Source of the DNA: Pseudomonadota bacterium
Lineage (GTDB): Bacteria > Pseudomonadota > Gammaproteobacteria > Burkholderiales > Gallionellaceae
NCBI GenBank assembly: GCA_021783525.1
Contig: JAJXTT010000002.1
Location: 1 to 41,409, forward strand
Direction: 5' to 3'
Length of the DNA: 41,409 bases
A program made the translations under genes and the position numbers. How positions within the stretch are numbered: position 1 is the stretch's first letter; each line of letters starts with the position of its first letter. Below the pieces are notes generated by a model, which was given only the letters and a program-made list of their open reading frames with translations, had not been told where the DNA came from and searched no databases. Below, one piece after another: positions 9,069-19,264 of the stretch.

Positions 9069-9084
9069 TGTCGGGTTCGCAACA
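9069..9084. promoter_or_regulatory. NifA upstream activator site 2 of nifH
   Basis: A second exact TGT-N10-ACA (TGT 9069-9071, ACA 9082-9084), about 70 bp upstream of the -24 element. Two phased sites suggest cooperative NifA binding. Confidence 0.8.
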
Positions 9085-9152
9085 TGTGCGTACGGTAACG
9101 ATACCCCTGACAATCCGCTTATTTTCTAGGGAAAAGCGCATTTGTCGAACAG

Positions 9153-9167
9153 TGGCACGCCGCTTGC
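9153..9167 (+). promoter_or_regulatory. Sigma-54 promoter of nifHDK
   Basis: TGGCAC-N5-TTGC matches the -24/-12 consensus exactly (TGGCAC 9153-9158, TTGC 9164-9167). Transcription should start near 9179, giving a leader of about 145 nt before nifH. Confidence 0.92.
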
Positions 9168-9301
9168 TCTATACCCAGTACACAGTTGCGTTGAGGCCGG
9201 ATTTGTAGCCGATACGAAGACCTAGAAAGCGTTGCAAACCTTTTTGGTACGGCGGTGCGGTGACTGTGCGGCAGCCAGCGAGGCTGGAAACGAATACTTG
9301 A

Positions 9302-10219
<918 letters not shown>

Positions 10220-10232
10220 CAACCAGGACGGC

Positions 10233-10264
10233 ATTCCGCCGATGACAGGGACCACGGGCGGAAT
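10233..10264 (+). other. Stem-loop between nifH and nifD
   Basis: A perfect 8-bp inverted repeat (ATTCCGCC 10233-10240, GGCGGAAT 10257-10264) with a 16-nt loop, 13 nt after the nifH stop codon. No T-run follows, so it is unlikely to be a strong terminator. Known nifHDK operons use such structures to stabilise or partly terminate after nifH so that NifH is made in excess; that role is inferred here. Confidence 0.55.
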
Positions 10265-10366
10265 CCGGGAGGCAGCAAAGCGCGCTCTGCGCATTACAAG
10301 GCCGATCGGTGCGCAGGGCGCATTCGACACGAGAGCAATTCGAAACACGAGCAATTTGGAGGGAGC

Positions 10367-11818
10367 ATGAGCTTGGCAATCGAGAAAACTAAAGCACGCA
10401 ACAAAGAACTCATAGATGAGGTCCTGACGGCATATCCGGAAAAGACCGTGAAGAAGCGCGCCAAGCATCTCGCCACATTCGAGGACGGCAATCCGGATTG
10501 CAGCGTCAAGTCCAACATCAAGTCGGTGCCGGGCGTGATGACCATCCGCGGCTGCGCTTATGCCGGTTCCAAGGGTGTGGTCTGGGGGCCGATCAAGGAC
10601 ATGATTCACATCAGCCACGGCCCGGTGGGTTGCGGCCAGTACTCGTGGGGAGCACGCCGCAATTACTATATCGGCACCACCGGCATCGATACGTTCGTGA
10701 CCATGCAGTTCACCTCCGACTTTCAGGAGAAGGACATTGTGTTCGGCGGTGACAAAAAGCTTGCCAAGATCATCGACGAGATTGAAGCGCTGTTTCCGCT
10801 AAACAAGGGTATCTCGATCCAGTCGGAGTGTCCGATCGGCCTGATCGGTGACGATATCGAGGCGGTGTCCCGGAAAAAATCCAAGGAATACGATGGAAAA
10901 ACCATCGTGCCGGTGCGCTGCGAGGGGTTCCGCGGCGTGTCGCAGTCGCTTGGCCATCACATCGCCAACGACTCGATCCGGGATTGGGTGTTCGACAAGG
11001 CCGAGGACAAACACAAGGAATTCCAGAGCACGGCGTATGACGTCGCCATCATCGGCGACTACAACATCGGCGGTGACGCCTGGGCCTCGCGCATCCTGCT
11101 AGAGGAGATGGGTCTGCGCGTCATCGCCCAGTGGTCGGGCGACGGATCGATCGCCGAACTTGAGAACAGCCCAAAGGCCAAGCTCAACGTGCTGCACTGC
11201 TATCGTTCGATGAACTACATCTCTCGCCACATGGAAGAGAAGTACGGGATTCCCTGGGTGGAATACAACTTCTTCGGGCCGAGCAAGATCGAAGAGAGCC
11301 TGCGCAAGATCGCCAGCCACTTTGACGACAAGATCAAGGAGGGCGCGGAACGCGTCATCGCCAAGTACCGCGCAATCGTCGATGCCGTGATTGCCAAGTA
11401 CAAGCCGCGTCTTCAGGGCAAGACCGTGATGCTGTATGTCGGCGGCTTGCGGCCGCGCCATGTGATCGGCGCCTACGAGGACTTGGGCATGGAAATCGTC
11501 GGCACCGGCTACGAGTTCGGCCACAACGACGACTACCAGCGCACCACGCACTACGTGAAGGACGGCACGCTGATCTACGACGACGTCAACGGCCACGAGT
11601 TCGAGAAGTTCGTGGAAAAGATCCAGCCCGACTTGGTCGGCGCCGGCATCAAGGAGAAGTACGTGTTCCAGAAGATGGGCGTGCCGTTCCGCCAGATGCA
11701 CTCCTGGGACTACTCCGGACCGTACCACGGCTACGACGGCTTCGCGATATTCGCCCGCGACATGGACATGGCGATCAACAACCCGGTGTGGGGTATGACT
11801 AAGGCCCCTTGGAAGTAA
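10367..11818 (+). CDS. nifD: Nitrogenase MoFe protein alpha chain NifD
   Basis: A 483-aa subunit of the alpha2beta2 molybdenum-iron protein that reduces N2. P-cluster ligands are visible as Cys63 ([10 protein letters not shown]), Cys89 ([10 protein letters not shown]) and Cys155 ([11 protein letters not shown]). FeMo-cofactor is held by a Cys in [10 protein letters not shown] and a His in [13 protein letters not shown]; the functional His of SLGHHIAND is also kept. The full ligand set and lack of insertions identify a Mo-type (not V or Fe-only) enzyme. A GGAGGGAGC ribosome-binding site precedes the ATG. It is cotranscribed with nifH and nifK. Confidence 0.98.
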   Translation: MSLAIEKTKARNKELIDEVLTAYPEKTVKKRAKHLATFEDGNPDCSVKSNIKSVPGVMTIRGCAYAGSKGVVWGPIKDMIHISHGPVGCGQYSWGARRNYYIGTTGIDTFVTMQFTSDFQEKDIVFGGDKKLAKIIDEIEALFPLNKGISIQSECPIGLIGDDIEAVSRKKSKEYDGKTIVPVRCEGFRGVSQSLGHHIANDSIRDWVFDKAEDKHKEFQSTAYDVAIIGDYNIGGDAWASRILLEEMGLRVIAQWSGDGSIAELENSPKAKLNVLHCYRSMNYISRHMEEKYGIPWVEYNFFGPSKIEESLRKIASHFDDKIKEGAERVIAKYRAIVDAVIAKYKPRLQGKTVMLYVGGLRPRHVIGAYEDLGMEIVGTGYEFGHNDDYQRTTHYVKDGTLIYDDVNGHEFEKFVEKIQPDLVGAGIKEKYVFQKMGVPFRQMHSWDYSGPYHGYDGFAIFARDMDMAINNPVWGMTKAPWK

Positions 11819-11898
11819 ACGTGCAGGATGCGCCACACGTACCACCGACAAAAGGCGCGCAGAGCGCACGCAACGAAGCAGGCATCAGGAGCGGCAAC

Positions 11899-13437
11899 AT
11901 GAGCCAGAAATCTGACAACGTTCTCGACCACTTCAACCTGTTCCGTGGTCCGGAATACACCAACATGTTCGAGAACAAGAAAAAGAACTTCGAGTTCCCG
12001 CTTCCGGACGAAAAAGTCGAAGAGATGCGCGACTACACAAAGTCCTGGGAATACCGCACGAAGAACTTCGCGCGGGAAGCGCTGGTGGTGAACCCAGCCA
12101 AGGCGTGCCAGCCGCTTGGCGCGGTGTTCGTTGCGGTCGGATTCGAGGGCACGCTGCCATTCGTGCACGGTTCGCAGGGCTGCGTTGCGTACTACCGCAG
12201 TCACTTCAGCCGCCACTTCAAGGAGCCGACTTCGTGCGTGTCCTCGTCCATGACCGAAGACGCGGCGGTATTCGGCGGACTCAACAACATGATTGACGGA
12301 CTTGCCAACGCCTACAGTCTGTACAAGCCGAAAATGATCGCAGTGTCGACCACTTGTATGGCTGAAGTCATCGGTGACGACCTGAACGGCTTCATCCAGA
12401 ACGCCAAGGAGAAGGGCAGTGTGCCGGCGGGGTTCGACGTGCCCTACGCCCACACGCCAGCATTCGTCGGCAGCCATATCACTGGATACGACAATGGCCT
12501 AAAGGGAATTCTCGAGCATTTTTGGAAAGGCAAGGAACGCATCCCGAATGGCAAGGTCAACTTCATCGGGGGCTTCGATGGCTACACCGTCGGCAACCTG
12601 CGGGAAATCAAGCGCCTGTTCGGTATCATGGGCGTCGATGCCACCATCCTTGCTGATAACAGCGATGTCTGGGATACCCCCACCGACGGCCAGTTCCGTA
12701 TGTATGACGGTGGCACGACGCTCGAAGATGCCAGGGGCGCGCTGAACTCCAGGGCCACCATCTCGATGCAGGAGTTCTGCACTGAAAAGAGCCTTGCCTA
12801 CTGCGCCGAGAATGGCCAGGAAGTCGTGGCTTTCAATCACCCGGTGGGCGTAGCCGCCACTGACAGGTTTCTCATGGAGGTCGCGCGTCTCAGCGGCAGG
12901 CCGGTGCCGGCGGATCTGGAGAAGGAACGCGGCCGGTTGGTGGACGCGATTGCCGACTCCACTGCGCACATTCACGGCAAGAAGTTCGCTCTGTACGGTG
13001 ATCCGGACCTGACCCTCGGCCTGACTGCGTTCCTGCTGGAGTTGGGAGCTGAGCCCGTGCACATCCTTTCGACCAATGGTAACAACGATTGGGCGACTAA
13101 GGTGCAGGCGCTGCTCGACGGCTCGCCGTTCGGCAAAGGCTGCCACGTGTATGCCGGGAAGGACCTGTGGCACATGCGCTCACTGCTGTTCACCGAGCCC
13201 GTGGATTTCCTGATCGGCAATACCTATGGCAAATATCTGGAGCGCGATACTGGTACCCCGCTGATTCGTATTGGCTTCCCGATCTTCGACCGGCACCACA
13301 AGCACCGGTACCCCGTTTGGGGTTACCAGGGCGCGATGAACGTGCTGGTTACGATCCTGGACAAGATCTTCGACGAGATGGATAAGAATTCCATGGTTGC
13401 GGCGAAGAACGATTATAGCTACGACATAATTCGTTGA
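11899..13437 (+). CDS. nifK: Nitrogenase MoFe protein beta chain NifK
   Basis: A 512-aa beta subunit of the MoFe protein. P-cluster cysteines lie in [25 protein letters not shown] and [13 protein letters not shown]. The N-terminal extension ([19 protein letters not shown]) and the C-terminal TYGKYLERD and [15 protein letters not shown] segments are typical. The ATG at 11899 is preceded by CAGGAG and sits 80 nt after nifD. The same frame stays open into nifD, but those upstream residues are not NifK-like. It pairs with NifD and shares its promoter. Confidence 0.98.
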   Translation: MSQKSDNVLDHFNLFRGPEYTNMFENKKKNFEFPLPDEKVEEMRDYTKSWEYRTKNFAREALVVNPAKACQPLGAVFVAVGFEGTLPFVHGSQGCVAYYRSHFSRHFKEPTSCVSSSMTEDAAVFGGLNNMIDGLANAYSLYKPKMIAVSTTCMAEVIGDDLNGFIQNAKEKGSVPAGFDVPYAHTPAFVGSHITGYDNGLKGILEHFWKGKERIPNGKVNFIGGFDGYTVGNLREIKRLFGIMGVDATILADNSDVWDTPTDGQFRMYDGGTTLEDARGALNSRATISMQEFCTEKSLAYCAENGQEVVAFNHPVGVAATDRFLMEVARLSGRPVPADLEKERGRLVDAIADSTAHIHGKKFALYGDPDLTLGLTAFLLELGAEPVHILSTNGNNDWATKVQALLDGSPFGKGCHVYAGKDLWHMRSLLFTEPVDFLIGNTYGKYLERDTGTPLIRIGFPIFDRHHKHRYPVWGYQGAMNVLVTILDKIFDEMDKNSMVAAKNDYSYDIIR

Positions 13438-13483
13438 GCGCAGCCGGCAGGCGAAGAATATCGTTGGCCGAGGAGAACCGGGT

Positions 13484-13840
13484 ATGGGAACTGTCACTTT
13501 TCTAACGATGTCGCTGCCGAGGGCGATTATTGTAAGCATTGCGGGGCACAATCGGAGCACATTGCTGAGCTTGGCACGACGTCACGGAGCGCCGTTGCGC
13601 TGCCGTCGCCGGCGGCAGGGCTGCGGAAGGCGCACAAGTTGCGCAGTCAAGGTTGCAGCCGTGCGCCCGGCGCGCAAGTCCGTGGTGTGTCTGGACAGCA
13701 ATGAGCGCGAGACACTTCGGCGCGCCGGAAAGCTGACGGCCGCCCAGTACCGGGCGCGGACATGGGTGACGCGGTCGCCATACTGGCGGCTGGCTTGCCG
13801 CTATGTGCCTGGTGGCGACGACGTCTGGGTGGGGTTCTGA
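13484..13840 (+). CDS. Hypothetical 118-aa reading frame between nifK and nifE
   Basis: The ATG at 13484 has a good ribosome-binding site (GAGGAG) and the frame runs 118 codons to TGA, ending 22 nt before nifE. The product is very basic (Arg-rich around residues 38-65), and only the second half looks protein-like (LRRAGKLTAAQYRARTWV). I recognise no family. For the first ~180 nt another frame reads GDYCKHCGAQSEHIAELG, a CxxC zinc- or FeS-type pattern with no clear start codon, so the region may hold a frameshifted gene. A weak sigma-54-like site overlaps the 3' end. It could equally be non-coding leader of nifE. Confidence 0.3.
   Translation: MGTVTFLTMSLPRAIIVSIAGHNRSTLLSLARRHGAPLRCRRRRQGCGRRTSCAVKVAAVRPARKSVVCLDSNERETLRRAGKLTAAQYRARTWVTRSPYWRLACRYVPGGDDVWVGF
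13784..13798 (+). promoter_or_regulatory. Possible sigma-54 promoter before nifE
   Basis: TGGCGG-N5-TTGC has the right GG/GC spacing, but the -24 half departs from TGGCAC. It lies 65 bp upstream of the nifE ATG. I found no TGT-N10-ACA site within about 300 bp upstream, so this is a weak candidate; nifE may instead be read through from nifHDK. Confidence 0.28.
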
Positions 13841-13862
13841 GCGCGTAACCGCGAGGCGATCC

Positions 13863-15251
13863 ATGAGCACGTTGTCGAACGAGGTCCAGGAAATCTTCAG
13901 CGAACCCGGGTGCGACAAGAACCGGGGCAAGTCGCAGAAGGAGCGCAAGGAGGGCTGCGCCAAGCGGTTGCAGCCCGGGGCGGCGGCCGGCGGATGCGCA
14001 TTCGACGGTGCCAAGATTGCATTACAGCCGATCACCGACGTGGCACACCTGGTGCATGGCCCGATCGGCTGCGAGGGCAATTCCTGGGATAACCGGCATG
14101 CCGCATCATCCGGCTCGCATCTGTACCGCACCGGATTCACCACGGACATCACCGAAATGGATGTGGTGTACGGTGGAGAAAAGCGCCTATTTCGATCGAT
14201 CCGAGAAGTGATTGAAAAATACAATCCGCCGGCGGTGTTCGTCTACCAGACCTGCGTCACCGCCATGATCGGCGATGACGTAGAGGCGGTGTGCAAGGCC
14301 GCGGCCACCAAGTTTGGTAAGCCAGTGATCCCGGTCAACACGCCTGGTTTCGTCGGCGCCAAAAACCTCGGTAACAAGCTTGGTGGCGAAGCACTGCTCG
14401 ATTATGTAATTGGCACCGAAGAACCGGAAATCACCACCCCCTATGACATCAATATCATCGGCGAATACAACTTGGTCGGAGAACTGTGGCAGGTGAAGCC
14501 GCTGCTTGATGAGCTAGGTATCCGTATCCTCGCCTGCTTAAGCGGAGATGCCAAGTATCACGAGGTCGCCTCGTCACACCGGGCGCGCGCGGCGATGATG
14601 GTCTGCTCCAAGGCAATGATCAACATCGCGCGCAAGATGGAGGAGCGTTACGAGATTCCGTTCTTCGAGGGATCGTTCTACGGGGTGTCCGACATGAGCG
14701 ACAGCCTGCGGCAGATTGCGGGCCTGCTGGTGCAACGCGGTGCTCCCGAGGAATTGCTTGAACGTACCGAGGCTTTGATCCGGCGCGAGGAAGCGCATGT
14801 CTGGGGGCGTCTGCAATCCTACCAGCAGCGCCTCTCCGGAAAGCGCGTGCTTCTGATCACCGGCGGGGTGAAATCATGGTCGGTGGTGGCGGCACTGCAG
14901 GAAGTCGGTATGGTGATTGTCGGCACCAGCGTCAAGAAGTCCTCGAAAGAGGACAAAGAACGCATCAAGGAACTTATGGGCGAGGATGCGCACATGATCG
15001 AGGATATGACCCCGCGCGAGATGTACAGAATGCTCAAGGACGCACATGCGGACATCATGCTGTCGGGTGGGCGCTCGCAGTTCGTGGCGCTCAAGGCCAA
15101 GATGCCCTGGCTCGACATCAACCAGGAGCGCCACCACGCTTATGCCGGCTACGAGGGGATGGTGGCGCTGGTCGAGCAGATCGACCGCGCGCTGTACAAC
15201 CCGATCTGGGAGCAAGTAAGGCGTCCCGCTCCCTGGGATTTGCAAACGTAA
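13863..15251 (+). CDS. nifE: FeMo-cofactor scaffold subunit NifE
   Basis: A 462-aa NifD homologue that forms the NifEN scaffold on which the NifB product is matured into FeMo-cofactor. The N-terminus has CDKNRGKSQKERKEGC and GGCAFDGAKIALQPI, then HGPIGCEGNSWDNR and QTCVTAMIGDD, the cysteines for the NifEN cluster. LSGDAKYHEVASSHRA is diagnostic of NifE. The cofactor-holding His of NifD is absent, as expected. The ATG at 13863 was chosen because the family N-terminus starts there (MSTLSNEVQEIF); a GAGG lies just upstream. nifN follows within 84 nt. Confidence 0.96.
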   Translation: MSTLSNEVQEIFSEPGCDKNRGKSQKERKEGCAKRLQPGAAAGGCAFDGAKIALQPITDVAHLVHGPIGCEGNSWDNRHAASSGSHLYRTGFTTDITEMDVVYGGEKRLFRSIREVIEKYNPPAVFVYQTCVTAMIGDDVEAVCKAAATKFGKPVIPVNTPGFVGAKNLGNKLGGEALLDYVIGTEEPEITTPYDINIIGEYNLVGELWQVKPLLDELGIRILACLSGDAKYHEVASSHRARAAMMVCSKAMINIARKMEERYEIPFFEGSFYGVSDMSDSLRQIAGLLVQRGAPEELLERTEALIRREEAHVWGRLQSYQQRLSGKRVLLITGGVKSWSVVAALQEVGMVIVGTSVKKSSKEDKERIKELMGEDAHMIEDMTPREMYRMLKDAHADIMLSGGRSQFVALKAKMPWLDINQERHHAYAGYEGMVALVEQIDRALYNPIWEQVRRPAPWDLQT

Positions 15252-15335
15252 GGGGTGCTGTGTGCGTCATCGACCGCTTCGGTGGGCTCGGAGCACCCTG
15301 CAACCGACAATGCTATGAGGATATTGGGTAGCAAT

Positions 15336-16697
15336 ATGGCAGCTGTCACACGCTCCAGGAAGTCCTGCACCGTCAACCCGCTCAAGATGAGCCAGCCGAT
15401 TGGCGGCGCGCTGGCGTTCCTCGGGCTCAATCACTGCATGCCTGTGCTGCACGGTTCACAGGGGTGTACCGCTTTCGGGCTGGTATTGCTCGTGCGTCAT
15501 TTCCGTGAAGCGATCCCGCTGCAGACCACGGCCATGAGCGAGGCCACGACCATCATGGGTGGAATGGAGAACATCGAGCAGGCGATCCTCAATATATTCA
15601 ATCGCGCCAAGCCGGAAATTATCGGAATTTGTTCCACCGGACTGACCGAAACCAAGGGCGATGACGTGGACGGATACCTGAAGCTGATCCGTGCGCGTCA
15701 CCCTGAGCTGGAGAGCGTCGCGATCGTGTACGTGTCTACGCCAGACTACAAAGAGGCCTTTCAGGACGGCTGGAGCAAGACCGTGGCGCGCATTGTGGAA
15801 CAGCTGACGGAGCCGACCGCCACGAAGCTCGCGAACCGGATCAATATTCTGCCTGGAAATCATCTGATGCCGGGTGACATCGAGGAACTGCGCGAAATCG
15901 TCGAGTCCTTCGGGTTCGATCCGATTGTGCTGCCCGACCTGTCCGGTTCTCTGGATGGTCATGTGCCGGATGATTTCAGTCCGACGACTCTGGGCGGAAC
16001 GGCCCTTAATGACATCCGCGGATGCGGCGCCTCGCGTCTCACCATCGCGGTCGGAGAGCAGATGCGCGCGGCCTGCGAGGTGCTGCAGGCTAAAACCGAC
16101 GTGCCCTACGAACTGTTCGATCGTCTCACCGGGCTGGAGGTCAATGATCGACTGATGGGGCTGCTGGCGCAGCTCAGCGGCCGGCCAGTGCCTAGCAAGT
16201 ACCGCCGCCAGCGTAGCCAGCTGGTGGATGCGATGCTCGACGGACACTTCTTTTTCGGCGGCAAAAAAATCGCCATTGGCGCCGAACCGGACCTGCTGTG
16301 GGGCATCGGCTCCTGGTTGGCGGAGATGGGCGCCGAGATTTCCGCTGCAGTTACGACCACCGATTCGCCATTGCTCGAAAAGCTGCCGGTGGAGGAGGTA
16401 GTGATTGGCGACCTCGAGGACCTTGAAATGCGCGCTGTTGGCTGCGACCTGCTTATCACCCATGCGCATGGTCGCCAGATGGCTGAGCGGCTGGACCTGC
16501 CGTTTGTGCGCATGGGGTTGCCGACTTTCGACCGGCTCGGCGCTGCCCACCAGCTCACAATCGGGTACCGCGGGACGCGCGACCTAGTTTTCGAAATTGG
16601 CAACGTGTTTCTGGCTAATTCCCCCGACCACACGCCCGATACCCGGGCGCGGGTCGAACGCGAAATCGATGTCCGTACGCCGGCTACAGCTCATTAG
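15336..16697 (+). CDS. nifN: FeMo-cofactor scaffold subunit NifN
   Basis: A 453-aa NifK homologue, partner of NifE. Motifs: CTVNPLKMSQPIGGALAF near the N-terminus, HGSQGCTAFGLVLLVRHF, a TTAMSEATTIMGG loop, and ICSTGLTETKGDDV. The ATG at 15336 gives the usual MAxVTxxxK start; in-frame ATG 15315 would add seven residues, and neither start has a strong ribosome-binding site. The C-terminus (~435-453) is polar and variable as in other NifN proteins. It is followed 31 nt later by nifX. Confidence 0.96.
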   Translation: MAAVTRSRKSCTVNPLKMSQPIGGALAFLGLNHCMPVLHGSQGCTAFGLVLLVRHFREAIPLQTTAMSEATTIMGGMENIEQAILNIFNRAKPEIIGICSTGLTETKGDDVDGYLKLIRARHPELESVAIVYVSTPDYKEAFQDGWSKTVARIVEQLTEPTATKLANRINILPGNHLMPGDIEELREIVESFGFDPIVLPDLSGSLDGHVPDDFSPTTLGGTALNDIRGCGASRLTIAVGEQMRAACEVLQAKTDVPYELFDRLTGLEVNDRLMGLLAQLSGRPVPSKYRRQRSQLVDAMLDGHFFFGGKKIAIGAEPDLLWGIGSWLAEMGAEISAAVTTTDSPLLEKLPVEEVVIGDLEDLEMRAVGCDLLITHAHGRQMAERLDLPFVRMGLPTFDRLGAAHQLTIGYRGTRDLVFEIGNVFLANSPDHTPDTRARVEREIDVRTPATAH

Positions 16698-16728
16698 CGG
16701 CGCAACTGGAGTTGATAGAGGAGGGCGT

Positions 16729-17139
16729 ATGAAAGTCGCATTTGCCACCCAGGACCTTAAGCGCGTGGACGCGCACTTCGGCTGGGCCAAAAACATCGCT
16801 GTCTATGAGGTTACACCGACGGATCATTATTTCCTCGAGGCCGTGCAATTTGACGGCAATCTCGAGGAGGACGGCAACGAGGACAAACTCGCTCCCAAGA
16901 TCGAGGCCATCAGGGATTGCGCGATCCTGTATGTGGCCGCGATCGGCGGTTCGGGCGCAGCGCGGGTCGTGGCCAACAGGATTCACCCGATCAAGGTTGC
17001 GGAGCCGGAGACGATCGCCGGAATCCTGGATAGGTTGCAAACTGTGCTCAAGGGGACCCCGCCACCGTGGTTACGCAAGGTCATGATGAAAGGGCAGGCG
17101 AGACAATTTGATTTCGACGACGAAGCGCAAAATGTCTGA
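16729..17139 (+). CDS. nifX: NifX, FeMo-cofactor precursor carrier
   Basis: A 136-aa protein of the NifX/NifB-C-terminal/NafY fold that binds NifB-cofactor and the VK-cluster between NifB and NifEN. It starts [20 protein letters not shown], with the family VDAHFG motif, and contains [17 protein letters not shown]. The ribosome-binding site GAGGAGGG lies just before the ATG. Its last 8 nt overlap the start of the next gene (ATGTCTGA), indicating coupled translation. Confidence 0.94.
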   Translation: MKVAFATQDLKRVDAHFGWAKNIAVYEVTPTDHYFLEAVQFDGNLEEDGNEDKLAPKIEAIRDCAILYVAAIGGSGAARVVANRIHPIKVAEPETIAGILDRLQTVLKGTPPPWLRKVMMKGQARQFDFDDEAQNV

Positions 17140-17611
17140 AGCAATAGCCACAGGAGTGAGCGCGACGACCGATCCGGCACAGTCTCGGTTCGTGAAGGAG
17201 CTGATCAAGCAATGGCGCGCGCAGGACGCGTACGGTTCCTGGGATGGCAAGAGTGACGTTGAACTGCTGGCGCCGTATATCCTGACAAAGGAGCAGCGCC
17301 GCGAGTTACCAGTCATGGGTGATCCCGATCCGGAAACCCTATGGCGGTTGGAGTTGTTCTACAACGCCGTCGGGCTCGCCATCGAGCGTGCTACCGATGT
17401 CATGGTGGCGCCTATGATCAAGATGCATCACGAGGGATTCGGACGGCTGGTGCTTATTGCCGGGCGGCTGATCGTGATCAACAGGAACCTGCGCGACGTG
17501 CACCGCTTCGGCTTTGAAAGTATGGAAAAGCTCGCCTCTGAAGGCGAAAAACACGTGGTCGCCGGGATTGAGATGGTGAACAAGTACCCGGACGTGGCCA
17601 GATATGGTTGA
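17132..17611 (+). CDS. NifX-associated nitrogen fixation protein (DUF269)
   Basis: A 159-aa protein of the DUF269 family nearly always found directly after nifX. Visible features: [19 protein letters not shown], then a helical middle and [21 protein letters not shown] with [10 protein letters not shown] near the C-terminus. Its biochemical role is not established; association with cofactor synthesis is inferred from constant linkage. The ATG at 17132 overlaps the nifX stop. Confidence 0.92.
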   Translation: MSEAIATGVSATTDPAQSRFVKELIKQWRAQDAYGSWDGKSDVELLAPYILTKEQRRELPVMGDPDPETLWRLELFYNAVGLAIERATDVMVAPMIKMHHEGFGRLVLIAGRLIVINRNLRDVHRFGFESMEKLASEGEKHVVAGIEMVNKYPDVARYG

Positions 17612-17701
17612 GGTGAATAAATTCCGTTGAGGAAGCCCCTGCGAATTTCGCGATCGGTCACTCGGATTGCACAACCTCGGAGGCTTTGAACAAAGGAGCA
17701 T

Positions 17702-17917
17702 ATGGAACAGCAAAGCATATCCGTCGATGTAGAAGCATTAAAGAAAGACATCAAGAAGCTCAATGCGCAGGCCACCAACCTCAAGATGAACCTGCACGAT
17801 CTGGCCGAGGATCTTCCGAGCGGCTGGGAAAGGATCCCGGAGGCCGCCGCGCAGGTCTATGAGGCCTACAGGAACCTTAGCAAGATGCGATCGCGCCTGG
17901 CGGCAATTGGTGGCTGA
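17702..17917 (+). CDS. DUF683 small nif protein
   Basis: A 71-aa all-helical protein of the DUF683 (CCE_0567-like) family found after the DUF269 gene in many nif operons. It has an amphipathic first helix ([20 protein letters not shown]), a conserved [13 protein letters not shown] turn, and a second helix with [12 protein letters not shown]. Members are reported to form helical dimers or higher oligomers and may bind metal; no function is proven. AAAGGAGCAT precedes the ATG. fdxB starts 5 nt downstream. Confidence 0.9.
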   Translation: MEQQSISVDVEALKKDIKKLNAQATNLKMNLHDLAEDLPSGWERIPEAAAQVYEAYRNLSKMRSRLAAIGG

Positions 17918-17921
17918 GCGC

Positions 17922-18242
17922 ATGCGCTACGTAACCGTCACCCTGAGACCGAGCGGGCGCGACTGGACGCCGCGCTTCGTTCAGGAAATCAACGACAAGA
18001 AGTGCATCGGCTGTGGCCGGTGCTTTCGTGTGTGCGGGCGCGATGTACTGCAGCTGGTCGGCATTGACGAGAACGGCGAGCGGCTGGTGCTGGCAGTGGG
18101 CGAGGATGAGGACGAGGACGGAGAATACGAGAAGAAAGTGATGACCGTAGCACACCCCGAGAACTGCATCGGCTGCGAAGCCTGCGCACGCATCTGCCCG
18201 AAGAAGTGCTACACGCACGTACCGCAGGTGGCTGGAGATTAA
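17922..18242 (+). CDS. fdxB: Nif-specific ferredoxin III (FdxB), 2x 4Fe-4S
   Basis: A 106-aa ferredoxin. The first cluster motif is [18 protein letters not shown] and the second [15 protein letters not shown]; they are separated by an acidic loop ([12 protein letters not shown]) typical of ferredoxin III of nif clusters. It probably carries low-potential electrons to nitrogenase or to cofactor-synthesis enzymes. The ATG at 17922 begins the family sequence [19 protein letters not shown]. It is directly followed by nifQ (1 nt apart). Confidence 0.93.
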   Translation: MRYVTVTLRPSGRDWTPRFVQEINDKKCIGCGRCFRVCGRDVLQLVGIDENGERLVLAVGEDEDEDGEYEKKVMTVAHPENCIGCEACARICPKKCYTHVPQVAGD

Positions 18243-18243
18243 C

Positions 18244-18804
18244 ATGGGTACTTATAAGTACGCCGCGTTGATGGGCGCCGCCTGCTATCCCGGCGACGCG
18301 CTGACTCTGGCGTTAGGTGGAGTATTGTCTCAATCGGCGATACACGGCCTGGGCACCGAGGAGCTCGGACGCCTGCGAGACCGCTATTTTCCAGAGGCCA
18401 ATGGGGAAATCACACGCTGTTTCGAGCAGCCCGGTGGCGGGTGTCCAGCGCTCCGTGATGACGAATTCTTGGATATTGTGCAATTGTTGCTCGATCATCG
18501 GTGCGACGACTCGGACGGAACCCGCTGGCTCGCGCATGCAATTGCCACCGCCTGCCTCGATAACAATCACCTCTGGCAGGATATGGAGCTTCCCAGTCGC
18601 GAGGTACTGTCCGGGCTGTTGCGCCGCTACTTTGGGGCGCTGTACGCAAAAAACGCGGATAATATGAAGTGGAAAAGGTTCTTTTACAAGCAGCTTTGCG
18701 AACGGGCCGAAGTAAATTTGTGCAAGGCTCCAAGCTGCAAGGCCTGCACTGACTATACGGTCTGTTTTGGCCCCGAAGAGGTTTTTCCTCCCGTCGGTTG
18801 CTGA
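18244..18804 (+). CDS. nifQ: NifQ, molybdenum donor for FeMo-cofactor
   Basis: A 186-aa protein. The C-terminal LCKAPSCKACTDYTVCFG gives C-x4-C-x2-C-x5-C, the NifQ signature that holds a Mo-Fe-S cluster delivered to NifEN/NifH. It also has the LRRYF and MKWKRFFYKQLC segments. Last gene of the plus-strand nif run, it converges on modC; its metal supply would come from the ModABC transporter encoded next door. Confidence 0.94.
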   Translation: MGTYKYAALMGAACYPGDALTLALGGVLSQSAIHGLGTEELGRLRDRYFPEANGEITRCFEQPGGGCPALRDDEFLDIVQLLLDHRCDDSDGTRWLAHAIATACLDNNHLWQDMELPSREVLSGLLRRYFGALYAKNADNMKWKRFFYKQLCERAEVNLCKAPSCKACTDYTVCFGPEEVFPPVGC

Positions 18805-19264
18805 AGCCGGGACTGGATACAAGGGTGTGCGCTGTGCAACGATATCGGAGGCGCAATTCCGCGCCAGGCCAAGCCAGGACCAGGATGAAAATCCGGATAC
18901 GGGAACGGGCAACTAGCCGGCCAAGCGGACTGAACGCAAGAAGTCAACGTGAAAGCAGCCAGAGAGCCTTCGTGGTGACACACCGCGTTTTGCCGGGATC
19001 TGTCCGAAGAGCCAGAACCAGATTCATTTCATCCCGGCGCGCAATCTCGCATGCGGAAAGTACAAGGCAGCACCTTCGAGCCATGTTGTAGCGACCTGGA
19101 TCCGGTGTTCGACAACGTGCTTATAATGCAAACGAATACAGGCAGAGACGGACCCGAAAACATCGCCGACCTAATTGATGTTCGATATATGCTCGTCACT
19201 GGTTTTGGCTCTGTAATGACGGCCGACCGTGGGTATACGGAGTTGCGGTGTCACGTGGGCCAGG
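18805..19264. other. Convergent intergenic region between nifQ and modC
   Basis: About 460 bp with no credible gene. Transcription from nifQ and from modC meets here, but I could not find a GC-rich hairpin followed by a T-run in either direction. No repeat, RNA or mobile-element trace was recognised. Confidence 0.5.

Noticed and set aside
10499-18300. Open frames on the minus strand opposite nifD, nifK, nifE and nifN
   Set aside because: They mirror the codons of strongly supported nif genes and show no family signature.
19080-19140. A TATAAT-like box in the nifQ-modC gap
   Set aside because: The upstream TTCGAC is only about 8 bp away, far too close for a -35 element, and no gene follows on that strand.
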